NCBI RefSeq assembly: GCF_050948215.1
Contig: NC_135158.1
Coordinates: 10,773,822 to 10,837,821 of the forward strand
Source of the DNA: Halictus rubicundus
Lineage: Eukaryota; Arthropoda; Insecta; Hymenoptera; Halictidae
Direction of reading: 5' to 3'
Length of the DNA: 64,000 nucleotides
The notes under the pieces are model-generated. The model made no database searches. It was not told the origin of the DNA and worked only from the letters and a program-made list of their open reading frames with translations. The position numbers and the translations under genes are program-made. Below are positions 36,501-48,164 of this stretch, piece after piece (the stretch's first letter is position 1; every line of letters starts with the position of its first letter).

Positions 36501-38655
36501 GAGTTGCCCGTTTGCAGCCATTCAACGAACTTGGGCAGTTGACTCTTTATGCGCAAAGTTTCCCGGCATTTCGATTTTATGTTAATTTCAATTCACTACG
36601 TCGAACCGTAGCCCGAGCCACCGAAAGAGTGTGCTCACCGACTCGGTTAGCCGACGCACACATCCCGAAGATCGGGCAAGTTTATCTACGACCACCGAAT
36701 AGGAATCGACGAAATATCGCTTTCTCACCCCACCGTTTTCATCCGCCGCCACCTTCTATCCCGTAGTCTGGATTGTAATTCCTTTTAAACGATTTCCCGC
36801 AAGCGTGACGCTCGATTCGATTCTATTTCCCCCAGGTAAGAGAACAGGAATACCCTTGAACCCGAGATTTCGCGGCTTTCTCCGACTTTGTCGCCGATCC
36901 ATTGTCATTGGCAAAATATTAAAACGCTTTACAGGATTATACGTTCGCAGTCCTCTCGGATGCACCGAAAAAGTGGTTGTCGAATAGTTGTGTCGGTAAT
37001 CGGACAATTTGGTTCAGTAGTCGGCCACTTAGGCGTTCTTATCAAGAACATAAAAACTTATAAAACATGCAGATTTCATTCGTTTGAAGTTCTACCAGCG
37101 ACCGTTCGAATACTCTCCCGAGCCACTGAGAACATGTAAAGCGTTTTATTATTTTGTCCAGCAGTGTATCCGAATTAGATCAGCCGTCTCTCGCGAAACA
37201 AACGTGATTTACAATTTCCCGCAATTTCACGACTGGAATTTCAGTTGGAACGTTACAGAATATAATAAATCTGATACGTAATGGTCACAAAAATACTCCT
37301 TTATCGGCAACAGACTCTCGGCGATCTTCTACACGAAACGCAAGCGTGCAATCAAGTAGATCGGGCACTTTTAAATACGGCGAAGCGGAGTTTTATAATG
37401 CAAAAGTGGCACGCGCCCGGTGCTTTACGACCGGCTCTCGTAAAATAAAAGTTGGCCTAAAACCCCTAATGACGAATTTTACGACGATCATCGCTGTGGT
37501 CCCGGCCGGTAGAATTAGCGGGCTCGTAAAAATACAATATTACAACGGTGGCACTCTCCCTCTCTCTCTCTCTCTCTCGAGTCGGTTTTTAAGAAGAAAG
37601 CCCTGGAAAGGGAGGATGTCAGCCGGGTCCGGGTTTAACGTAAATCAAATGTATCTTCATAGGGCCGCGAGTCATCGCGCCCGCGCGTACTCGTTCTTAT
37701 ATTAGAGGGCTAATGACCTGCAGTGGGTGGTCGACGGATTCGGGGGTGTATGCAAACAGCTGTGCATGGCGGGCTCCTCACACCATTTATCCATCCACCG
37801 TAAAACCGTGCGACGGGAAAGGTAGATGGTTCGTTTGAAGGGTTGAACGGCGGTCCGAGGCGAAGGGATGGAATTCGGTGGGTGGAGATGGTTTGGGTGG
37901 TGGATTTGGGGGTGTAGAGGGGGGTGGGGGTTGGGGTAACGGGTGACGGTGAGGCAGGGTGGGAGGTAGTCACTGCGACAGTCCGACCCTGAACTTGCCG
38001 CGAGCCGATCGATACCAGGTTCACTGTCCTACTCTCCTCTACTAACCACCTCCATCTCCGGCACTTTCTTCTTCCTGTGCTCCTCTCCTGCCTCTTCTGA
38101 TCCCAGCTGAAAGGGCACCATAAAACCCCAAGGCGCTTTCTGCGAGGATCCCGTTACACAAGCCCCGGCTCTTAGCTCGGCGTTAACGAAAAGCGCGACC
38201 GAGCGTGAAGAGACACGAGCGTTTCGAGAGACGCTCGTCGTCATACAGAACGGTCCTACTCCGGATCGATACCTTGATATCCTGCCACTCTGTCTCGCTA
38301 CTTGTCCTCCGAGTCCCCCGAATATTTTTCTTTCGCTTTCGCGCCTAGGCACGCACCACGCCATCCCCCCATGCCTTTTCACCCTAATTTCCCCGGAATC
38401 GTATCGTTTCGCCCGCGGTTATTCTTCGATCTCGATGCTCGAATTCTGCTCTCTAACCCCCTCTTCCATCTAGAATGGATTACTTAACCAGGCTTGAACA
38501 CTATCGAAATAAATTATTTGGAAAATAATTGTCAAGATAATACATCTTATTACTACACTGCTGATTTTGTGCATGTATAAAAATGAGTAAGCGCAACTCA
38601 GAGCAGTAGACCGATTAACAGAATTTAAGGATGTACGTGTATTAGTTTCAGCTGA
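33511..38655. other. Non-coding stretch with a CpG-rich block
   Basis: The part 34120-34900 is AT-rich. 35750-36770 is GC-rich and CpG-rich and contains the longest open frame of the window (300 codons, 35864-36766). That frame starts inside a G run, is arginine/proline-rich without any motif, and overlaps equally open frames on the other strand, so I treat it as compositional. A CT microsatellite lies at 37561-37578. 37860-37970 is G-rich (GGGTGG motifs). No gene is recognised. Confidence 0.6.
35875..35887. repeat. Run of thirteen G
   Basis: The G homopolymer is followed by AA and a further GGGGG. It sits at the start of the 300-codon open frame, so the frame's 5' end is unreliable. Confidence 0.85.
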
Positions 38656-38875
38656 TTAACCCTTTGCGCTCGAAGCTATTTTAACTCCAAAACGAAACAT
38701 TTCTTCCGACCTAGAATATGTCCCTTCTATATATTCTTTTTCGTGTTATACATACGAAAATGGTGCAATTTACTCGTACAATACTGAAGTGTTTAGTAAT
38801 TTATTAAATACAAACAAATTTAATAAGGTAAAGAGTATTTTAAATAATGATACGGGTTATAATGATAAGGGTTAA
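38656..38875. mobile_element. piggyBac-like MITE, copy B
   Basis: The element is bounded by TTAA on both sides (38656-38659 and 38872-38875), as expected for piggyBac-type insertion. It begins TTAACCCTTTGCGCTCGAAG and aligns with copy A (10585-10832) through the shared interior as far as AATAATGATAC. The 3' part is shorter by about 30 bp, so only a short AAGGGTTAA inverted end remains. It is non-coding. The two copies lie in the same orientation, 28 kb apart. Confidence 0.8.
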
Positions 38876-41327
38876 AATCAATAAAGAAAGAATGGATACA
38901 AACATAGTATCCATTTATATTTTCCAAATGACTATTCAAGTGCCAGATATAAAGAAAACTTGCAGCGCTTACGTCGACGTTTCTTTCAAGGTTATACGCT
39001 GACGGGTCTAATAGTCCTTTTGAACATTCAGGGGATTCCACGAACACAAGCTTGAACCGATAGTGTGAAAACCATTGAAAGAACCGGAGACTCTCTTTTG
39101 CTCCCGTGGTTCGGGGAGTCACGTTGCTGTCGTTACCGTCGTCGACGAGATCCAGCAGCCGATGTCGTCGTAGTCGTCGTCCCTTCAAATGTGAAAAGAC
39201 GAAGGGCTGGGAAGGTGAATGGTTACGCCATGCGCCGCATCGAAAGCCCGTTGGTCCGCCTAATGCTCCATCCATTCCCTTCCATAATAGCACCCCGAGG
39301 AATTAGCGATAACTACGATCACGTATCGCTAAACTCCTCCATAGTCGCACCTTTCCAGCTACGTGCTGGACGACTTCGATTCAGAACTTTGTTCATGAGT
39401 TTTCTTTTATCTCTCGTTATTAGAACTTTCCGCTAATCTAGCCACTAATCTTTCCACAGTTAACCGTATGGTCCAAATGGTGAAATATGGCTATCCCGAG
39501 TTACACAGGCTGGTCGACGAATCGATTTTCACGATATTCGAAAGTAATCTTTCGTTTCTGGAACAATTCAATTCGAATATGCGCGTCTCCAAATATAATA
39601 TCAAAATAATTCCACCATTGAAATCGCCTTATAGTTTAAGAAAATGGCCATGAAAATATATTATTTAAAAAATATATGATTTTCTACGAAGAATGATATT
39701 TTTTCAGAAATTCTTTTACATGCAGAAATCCTACTCAAATTTGACTCAAGGTCAAATGAAGGTGACCAGTTGGGCAGGACACCCAGTACATTTGATAATA
39801 CCGGCGATGACTGTAGTTACCCCGACGTTCGACCGCAACGAACAGCTAAGAGTCACTTAAACGTTTTTCTCAGTCAGTTTACACAGAACCGTGCCCTCGT
39901 CAGCGTATACTTCATTGCTCGTCATTCAGATCCTCAGTCAAGTTTATTTGATCTGTCTCCGCCCTCTTGTAGACTTAGGGAAAAGTGTCCCCGGTAATTC
40001 ATAACTCAGCGACACGTCTTTGTACAAGGTGTTTGCGCAAACGGGTTAACTGCGAATATCCTCGAGGTGCTTGTAGCTATGGCGAAGCAAGATGACGTAT
40101 AACGATGACTAATGGCTGTTTCCCTCCATCACCGACGGCTCATCAACCATGACTGGTGCCAAGTACGAGTACCGACCGTATAAATGGATATGCACACTGT
40201 GTGCCATCGTCTGGGAAAACAAGATTGCATTGGTCACCCACCAACGGTAACTGACCTGCGTTGACAACGCGCGAAAACAATGAACATAATCCGCTTAACC
40301 AAATTGCTCTTATATATAATCATAGAATTCACCGCTCTCGCCACAAGACGAATTTTCCATGTTATTTTAATAATACGTTCGATATGGTACAAGACAAATA
40401 GAATATAACTTCGAATGTTATTATAACAAGAAAACAAAATTTAATTACAAAATAATTCGGTCTAGAATTAACGTATTAATATACATCCATAACAAAAATT
40501 GAAATAATGAATGTAAAAACTTGATCTATGCGGAAAATGAACCAGAGCTTTATGTGTACTAATTGTGCAATACAAGTTGTAGCTATTTTTTTTTTTATTG
40601 TCCAACGTTTAATGACGTTCTTGTGACCACAACGTTGTAAAGATGTAACGTTTACGAGAAGTTACGGGGAATTGTAAAAATTACAGCATCCAGAGGGATT
40701 TAGAGCCGAGACGCTCGGGGATCCGAGGGATTATGTGCGTCTATATCGAAAGAATGCCCGAAGTTAAACGAATTCAGCGGCGATGAGCTTTAATGAAAAA
40801 TGTCCTAAACGTGCTGAACGACCCCTCAATCCGCTGGATATTAATCGCGAGACGGTGGTTCAATTATGCTTCCAATCGTCCCTTTCCGGCGAACTACGAT
40901 TCTGTGACGATCACCCCATGAAATTATTGCATCCCCCTTCGTCGGCATCATATAGTTATAGAGGATTCTCTTCCGACTTCTTCCTCGTTCGGTATTTTCC
41001 AGGACGCGCGACCGGAAAAAAACCAGAAGCCTGTGAAATGAAAAAGGCGAAAGAGCGAAATACCGAGAACCGGACGGAATATCGTCACTCGTTAAATTAC
41101 TTTCTCATTGTGTGCTGCCGGAGTATGACCAAAATTAACCCTGATTTATAGTCCGCTCCTATCAGGCTCCTTCTTACTATGTGCTTAAAGTCTAATCAGT
41201 CCGGCTACGACAGTGGAGATTTAGTTACAGTGGTTCTAGAGAGTATTCTCACGCCCTTACCGTAACGAGCTCTGAGGGAAAAGAAGGAGAACCCCTTGGA
41301 CCGTTAACAATGGTTAATAGTAATAAT
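38876..41327. other. Non-coding stretch, no gene recognised
   Basis: It has an interrupted GTC/CGT trinucleotide region at 39124-39182. A 157-codon minus-strand ORF (38820-39293) runs from this tract into the end of the piggyBac-like MITE and is not recognisable as a protein. A 61-codon + frame at 39468-39653 follows a pyrimidine-rich TTTCCACAG (AG at 39458-39459) but has no known motif and no donor that I can support. Confidence 0.55.
39124..39182. repeat. Interrupted GTC/CGT trinucleotide repeat
   Basis: Clusters of CGTCGTCG and GTCGTCGTAGTCGTCGT are separated by CAGCAG-containing spacers. It is CpG-dense and accounts for the runs of R and V residues in the overlapping frames. Confidence 0.75.
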
Positions 41328-41483
41328 TAGACTGTGGATTTTATGCATTAGCGCCACAAAATTAGTAGTCACAGAACAGTAAAAATATTTACAGAATTAT
41401 ATTTCAACTCATTAAAATTAGTAAGAAAAGAAATAACTGTTTGCGTTAAACAGCGTTTATTTAGCACAAAAATCCGCAGTCTA
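41328..41483. mobile_element. Short inverted-repeat element (MITE-like), TAGACTG ends
   Basis: The left arm TAGACTGTGGATTTTATGC (41328 on) is matched by the reverse complement of 41461-41483, which reads TAGACTGCGGATTTTTGTGC. About 23 bases pair with several mismatches across a 110-bp AT-rich interior. Related single arms occur at 3951-3980 and 19981-20003, so this is a dispersed family. The superfamily cannot be named from these data. No transposase and no clean target-site duplication are visible. Confidence 0.6.
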
Positions 41484-44400
41484 GTGATGATATTAAGAAA
41501 TACTGAGAACAGTAAGAGACAAAATTGTCATTAAACAATCCGAAATCCCCGAGCCCGAGCAATCAACTATGCATTATGTAACCTACCAACACGACTTACA
41601 AAGAAGGTAGCGTAACGCACCAGGTAAGGATCGTTCGAAACTCAAACAATGCAACGATTCGGTACTTTCTGAAACGTGAGTGCACGATGCCTGCACGTTG
41701 ACTCTAGAATCGTCCGCGTCCGGTATTTATCGTGGATTCCTCGTCGCAAAAGTGACACAAAGCATGTAAATATCCGAACGAATTCCGGGGTATTGTTCGG
41801 GGGCCGTGTACTTTCGGAGCACCGAGTATACTCGGAGGCGCGCCCCTATTATACGACGGCGTCTTTCGGGTAAGCAAGGGAAGACGAATAAAGAGTACAA
41901 ATATTCGTGGAAAATGCACATCTCCCCCTCCTCGCGTGAGGGGCGGAAGAGGGGAAGGGGAGGGGATGCCTCTGGGCTCACTCGAGCTAACACTGTGTCT
42001 CGCTTTTCCCGGTTTTCCGGTTCCCCGTCCTTGATTCAGCCCCGCGTGACGCCGGGAGCTCCGGAATTTTCCGCTTTCCCCGTCCGGAAAGCAGTCGGTA
42101 TCTACTTTCGGGGGCGAAAATAATTAAAATGGAAGGTGGGCTGAACGTTGCCGGCGACGCAGCGCGAAATATCGACGAGATTACATTGCGCCGCCTGTAA
42201 TGCGGATACAAATGCGATGGTAAAATATTCCGAGTGTGCAAATTAAAATGACACTGAAATATATACGCGTGTACGGCGCGGGCGCGGGCGCGGACGTGGA
42301 CGTGGAGCGGAGCAGAGCGGAGCGGAGAGGCCGAACCAGAGCGCCGCGCCGCGCCGGTATAAATTGTTTACGTTGCACCCAGTTTGCGATATTATACCAA
42401 AAGCGAGAGGATACGCGTGCACGTTCGATGCATACGTGATGATACACGTTCCCGAACGCACACCGGCGCGTTCACTTTGTGGCACGGCCTCTCATACGTG
42501 GACGCTCGTTTCCTACGCGGGCACGCTCTCAATCGCATCGTTGCCAACGCACAAGCCCGGCCGTAGGGACAGAGGGAAGAGGGCCGCCGCTGCCGGCGCG
42601 CCGCGGTCACCGGAGAAAATTCGTTGAAAATTCTCGATGTTTATTCATATAATTTGCATGTAATTATTCCCGGACAACGGCACGGCCCGTTGCTCGTTTA
42701 ACCCGAGGCGTGATCGTTTCACGGCGCAAATAAATACGAATGAATTCCTTTGAAGAGAGATTATTTACGTTGTTACATGCGACTCGTTAAAAATATTTCA
42801 AACCGTGCACCGAGCGCCGCCCGGCTTCCGCGAGTACACGCGCCCGCGTCGCAATATGGCGATTGTTATTATAAATTCGGCCTTTGTTCTCCATTTCGGT
42901 TTTCCTGTAATGAAGTTATTGTTGTTGCACAATGTGTATTCCGAACCGCGAACCGACTGAAAGGTCGGTGATTCTGAAAGTAATGGCGAAAATGTGAAAC
43001 GAGCTGTTTTCATACAAAGCCTCGTTTCCGAGGAAATCGAGTTTAACCCTTCCGCGCTGGAAATTTCACACAAATATCGTGAATTCTATTCGATCCAAGT
43101 CGACTTGTTCAATTGAAAGGACAAGATTTCTATATATATTTACGTACCATATATTATCAACAATAGCATTATTTCACAATTTTCAATCCTATACTAAACA
43201 TTTTACTACATTTCCCATCCCACGATATCTCGTATAAAATCATGAAAGTAGTATAACGGTCTGTGTCGAATGAAGCGATTCATAGCATTATGGCAACGCA
43301 AACAAATTTACAGATCGTAAAATTATAGAAAATTTGGAGACACAACGCATACACATCAATTTTGTCGGTAATCGCGTATCCACACAATTCCGAATTGCTC
43401 TACTAATTCAAAACTCGTAATATTCCTAATGTATAAAACAAAGATCATTATTTTTCACGGTGTCGCGTAACGCAAACTGAAATTAAGGTTAACGTTTGCG
43501 CACGATGTTTGTCAACGACCGTTTGCGCTACCGTTTTTGAATTAACAACGACCGTTCGGGTTTCAATCGGCTAAAGACAAACGTGCGATAAATTTCGCGA
43601 AAAATTGGTGCGCGTGGATACGTGTTTGTAGTCGAGTATAATGCGATAACGCCGACATCGCGGTACCGGAATCTAAACTCACTCTCGGCTATAATCCGGC
43701 GTAAATACAGACTCGCTAAAGCCCGGTTCGAGCTTTTAAATATTATGGCGGGGATTACGCGTATTGCGTTAGTTGTTTGATGGATGCGTTATTCGGAGAC
43801 CCATTCGTTTTCTGGATTCCATTATATGTATTCCCGAGCGCACTATATTCGCTGCCTTACTGCAACTTCCACTATTTTCTCGACGGCATAATAATTCGGA
43901 AGTGTCGCTGCAAACTCGCCCGTCCCGATGCACTGTGGCCCGATTCACTGAATCAATCCGTTCATATCAAATGCGAATCATACGAACCACGTGCGAATAA
44001 TGCGTCCAGCATATTTCGCGCTGGAAATTAGTTTTGGTGTGACGATACGCGTTCGTTCGTACGGTTGAATTTTTTTCGCGAGAAATTCCTGCAAAAAAGA
44101 AGATAATTTTATATCGACAGCAACGGTTTAAAAAATATTTTAATCACTGTAAGTATATGTTATCGAACCCATTGAGCCATACGCATAAAGCCATATGCAC
44201 AAGTAAACAATTTCAACTCGACGATGTAACACACGATGTGAAGAGTATAACAATTTTATACGATAAAAAAGGAATAATTAAGACGACATATTTACAGGCA
44301 CAAATAGGCAATGTGAAAAAACTAGTAACAAGTGCAGCTAAAACAAGACGTATCGCCCCTTCGGTGAGCAAAACCGAGTACACGCGTACAGCAGCAATTT

Positions 44401-46939
44401 AGATAACCTTCAGAAGCTCCTCGAACTTTTCGAACTTTTTAATGATAAAAGTTGCCCGTGCACAAGTTTACTTATGCCGGAATCCAGACGGCAAAATGGT
44501 CAATTAGCGGCGTTCCACTATCGATAACCTTCGCGTTTCGTTCGGAAACAAACAACTGAACAACAACAGCACGTGAGAAGCTCGTGCGTGAATCACGGCG
44601 AACTTCCCTGCCGCAGGAAAGTAACAAAAATTAGGTTCGTAGAAATGGAAGTTATCGAAGAACGAGAAGTTAGGAAGGGGGCCACGTGGTCACGGTTCGT
44701 CCACGGATATCGTGTTCCCGATTTCAGAGGGTGGAAACGCGCGAGCGGTGGCGCGCGTGTGGAGGTGCGCGCGTGTATATTAGTTACATAGATAGGTGCA
44801 CAGGGATTCACGATAGCGCGGCGAATTAAGCTCGTCGAATAGCAGAATTCGTTAATGCCTCTCGCGTGAGGAAGATCGATTGGATTTACCTTGGTGCCAC
44901 GCTAACGCAACTCAGCCTAACCCCTGCCCCCTATTGCCCACCCCCCGCAATACCGCCACCTCCGCGTACACCGCCTCCTCCTCCTCTCCCCCCCTTCCCA
45001 CCTCTTGTCGTTTTGGCCCCTGTATACGGCTCGCCCTCGAAACTTCCTCGCACGAATTAACCCGCAGACCGTGTGCACGCGTGCAGTGAAAACCAGAACC
45101 ACATCTTGTCGTAACGAGGCGGAGCGGTTAGGTATAACGCTTGTAACGAGGCTCGCACCCTCTGGCGTGTTTGTGGTGTAACGTCGCAAAGTTACATTCT
45201 ACGTGAGCCCAGGCTTACCACTGCGTGTGTGCACGGGACGAGGATTGCAACTGCCGACTCTCACCAGGTGGGTGGTAATAAGTTCGTACAAGTTGCCGCT
45301 GGGTCTGCGCCTGCACCGCGACAGCCTTCTGCCGGTCCCACCGCACCCCCGCAACACCCACCTGAACACCCACCCCTTTCAACCCGCCCACCTGTCCTCA
45401 TCATTCTCTCGACGCACGCATTCGACTGCACTTTGACCGCACGCGTATTCGGCCGACGAGCTTCAACCTTAATTGACACGTGTACGGAACGTAGGCTGTA
45501 CCCTGACCACGCATACCCTTTAAGCTGATGCAGCTCAATCCAGTTCTGTAGGTTTGTACGTGTATTTATGCGCTGACTGGCCCGTAATATGTAAATCGGG
45601 GCGCTCCTAACACTGAAATGAATAAATCGCTCCCGTGGTTTAGGATCAACGCGATACCACTCTGCGACCGCAGGTGATGGTGCGCCTGGCAGCTGAGATC
45701 TCGTGATTTGCTGGGTCTGCTGTCTTCGATACGGCTCGGACACGTGGGCTTATCAACTTTCATCGTATTCAGTGTGTAGCTCCTGAAAGATGGTTCATTT
45801 CAGTAAACTACACTGTGTGACGAGATCATTTCAGTTGTCATGCTGATGAAAGTACACTGATTGGTTTCTGAGATTGCGCGAATTCCAAGTGGAAACGAAT
45901 GAAGAACGAAAATTACAAACTTTGTTAGTTTCGAATATCACAAGCGTTATACGGAACGAATATTCAGAGATGTAATCTGACTCCGGCTAATAGAGACCCG
46001 GGACGATCGATCGCAACTCTGTTAATTGAGGATCGACCGTGTTCGAGAAATGGATCTAACAATTTTGTTCGAGTCAGAGAACGCAGCTGTATCATGCAAA
46101 TGCGAGTAAGTGGTACGTACGCGCGGCTCGCTAGATACGCGGCTTTTTTTGCGCAGTCACAGGAATTCAAAACGGAGATCCTATCTGGTCTGCTAGGTTC
46201 GATGCATTTGCGCCAGCGTGTAAGGACTCGTCTGACCATCCTCTCACGGCTCCATCACGAAAAATCTGCGTTGGTCGCTCTCGACGAGTCTCGTTCTTCA
46301 TTCCTGTCCAACGATAGGTGCACGGCGAATGTGGAGCGGATTATAAAAAAGTTGCCTGGAGTGCAGTTTAGATCCTCGGAATTGTCGATCGATCCTGTTG
46401 AAACGTTCTGAAACGTTTAAAATAAAGCGAATCAAGTGAATCAAGCTCAATGTTAAATCAAAATATGTTGTTAAATTTTAGTAGGACCGAATTATTTGTC
46501 GAAGTGTCCGTTCTATGTGATCATTTTTCGGACTCGCAACTCCCAACAACCGCGTTGCACATAGAGCCGAATTGCATTATGGGATAGCCCGGCGCGGAAA
46601 ACCCTGTTATGCGAATGGTCACAAAGGGATCAGGCCCAAGGGGTTGCGCACCTAACGGACCCGCTAATTGCTGCAACGCGTCTTGAGGTTTGTGATATAT
46701 CAAAGGCTATTGAGCATACAAGCCGGAACGCCAGGAGAGCTTTTGTTTGCCGAAAATCCGCGCGAACAAAGTAACTCTTTAGATCCTCATTTCAAAGACA
46801 TTCCCGGATATTTTTCATTGAAATTGTAAAGAAAAAATTTGAAAATGTTCCTGTCGAAAGAAGCCTGGTCCACAGCATTCGTCGAGCCGTGCAATACATA
46901 GGATTCTCCGAGATAATAGATCCTCTTATTTGCAAGATA
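41484..46939. other. Non-coding stretch with CpG-rich blocks
   Basis: 42270-42345 is a GCGGGC/GTGGAC/GCGGAG minisatellite-like run. 42540-42620 is CpG-rich. 43043 starts TTAACCCTTCCGCGCTGG, faintly like the piggyBac-like MITE end. 44925-45010 and 45300-45400 are C-rich tracts that give proline-rich ORFs. The 160-codon minus-strand ORF 45261-45743 and the 105-codon + ORF 46094-46411 show no recognisable domain. The region ends at the TA flanking mariner copy 2. Confidence 0.6.
42270..42345. repeat. GC-rich minisatellite-like run
   Basis: GGCGCGGGCGCGGGCGCGGA, GACGTGGACGTGGA and GCGGAGCAGAGCGGAGCGGA follow one another. Each is a short tandem of a six- or five-base unit. It creates arginine/proline dipeptide runs in overlapping frames. 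Confidence 0.75.
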
Positions 46940-46969
46940 TTAGGGGTACCCATAAGTAATCAATTATTT
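46940..46969 (+). repeat. Left terminal inverted repeat, mariner copy 2
   Basis: It starts TTAGGGGTACCCATAAGTAA. The only mismatch against the reverse complement of 48135-48164 is T versus G at the eighth base. Confidence 0.92.
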
Positions 46970-47106
46970 GCAAAAACTTTGTTTTGCCTTTCGTTCTGTA
47001 CCGGTCGTTAAAGAGGAAACACGTATTCTTTTAGAGTTCTTGGTAAAGCAGCCTGTGTCCACAATATTTTAAACTGTATAATTTTTTTGTAAAACCCTGT
47101 AATAAA

Positions 47107-48090
47107 ATGGCGCCATCCGTACCTTTCGAGGATCATATTCGTCATTGCATACTTTTTCATTTTCATGCGGGATTTAATGCAACGGTAACAACAAAGAAAA
47201 TTTGCGATGTTTATGGAGATGTATTGGAGGTCAACAAGTGTCAACGATAGTTCAGAAGGTTTGCTGATGGTGATTATGATCTCTCTGACAGGCCTCGAAG
47301 TGGACGACCACTTAAATTTGATAATGACACCCTAAAATCTCTAGTGGAAGCTGATCCAACATTAAGTATACGAGAATTATCGAGAAGCTTTTACACGAAA
47401 TATGTGTATATGTATATGGCAAGGAATATGTGTATGAATATTCGTCGATCAATTTGCACTCCATTGCTATCCAGATTTCGTAGAGATCCATTTCTTAGCA
47501 AAATCGTTACCGGAGATGAAAAATGTATTCTCTATGATAACATAAGGCGTTCCAAGCAATGGCTGTCTGCAAATCAAACCGCAATATCAACCCCTAAACC
47601 TAGCTTATTACTTGAAAAGGTGTTACTGTGCATTTGGTGGGACTGTCGTGGCATAATTCACTTTGAGTTGTTGAAACCTGGAGAAACAGTTACTGCCGAG
47701 TTGTATTGTCAGCAATTACAACGGCTGTAATTCAGAACTATTGAAAAAGAGGGCATCTTTAGTCCACAGAACAGGTGTAGAATACTGCAAATTGACAATG
47801 CCCGGCCCCATACAGCAAAACTCACACAGGAAAAAATCAAAGAATTGCAATGGGAAGTTTTACCGCACCCCCCGTACTCACCGGATATTGCTCCCTCTGA
47901 CTATCATCTTTTCAGATCTCTGGAGCATTATTTAAGAAATAAAACATTCACTTCTGTAGAAGATGTAAGGAGGCAACTTGAGTCATATTTTGCTTCACGA
48001 ACCCTGGATTTCTATAAGAGGGGGATTGAAAATTTGCAGGAAAGATGGCAAACTGTCCTTGATAATGATGGAGATTACATAATAAATTAA
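47107..48090 (+). pseudogene. Mariner transposase pseudogene, copy 2
   Basis: The frame begins at ATG 47107. An in-frame TAG at 47248-47250 replaces the tryptophan that copy 1 keeps (CQGW). The linker DRPRSGRPLKFDNDTL and EADPTLSIRELSR follow, then a shortened helix-turn-helix 2, then TGDEK with the first catalytic aspartate (the usual following W is C here). PKPSLLLEKVLLCIWWD comes next. An extra T near 47728 and an extra G near 47780 shift the frame. The C-terminal part 47845-48090 is intact and shows YSPDIAPSDYHLF with the third aspartate, ending ERWQTVLDNDGDYIIN. Counting the restored register, 34 residues separate the second and third aspartates, the DD34D spacing that defines mariner. 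Confidence 0.95.
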
Positions 48091-48134
48091 GAAATAAAAA
48101 CTAGAATTGACTACAAAGTTTGTTTCAGATTTCA

Positions 48135-48164
48135 AAATAATTGATTACTTATGGGTCCCCCTAA
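48135..48164 (-). repeat. Right terminal inverted repeat, mariner copy 2
   Basis: It ends GATTACTTATGGGTCCCCCT then AA and the flanking TA. It is the inverted partner of 46940-46969. Confidence 0.92.

Larger units (their letters stand above)
46940..48164 (+). mobile_element. Mariner (DD34D) transposon, decayed copy 2
   Basis: A 1225-bp element lies between TA dinucleotides (46938-46939 and 48165-48166). Its 30-bp terminal inverted repeats match at 29 of 30 positions. It is longer than copy 1 by 39 bp because it lacks copy 1's private deletions. The flanking DNA differs completely from that around copy 1, so the two are separate insertions rather than halves of a segmental duplication. The coding region is broken, so movement needed transposase from elsewhere. 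The family inserts at TA and moves by cut and paste. Confidence 0.95.

Noticed and set aside
35864..36766. 300-codon open frame on the + strand
   Set aside because: It begins inside a G homopolymer, is rich in arginine, proline and low-complexity GA-derived residues, has no recognisable domain, and overlaps equally open frames on both strands. GC-rich composition with few stops explains it.
38820..39293. 157-codon minus-strand ORF
   Set aside because: It runs from a GTC trinucleotide repeat into the end of a piggyBac-like MITE, so its C-terminus is transposon sequence. No homology recognised.
43043..43230. Third copy of the piggyBac-like MITE (TTAACCCTTCCGCGCTGG)
   Set aside because: Only the first dozen or so bases resemble copies A and B; the interior does not align convincingly and no right end was found.
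45261..45743. 160-codon minus-strand ORF
   Set aside because: Part is glycine-rich from a C-rich tract on the other strand, a second long ORF overlaps it, and no motif is seen.
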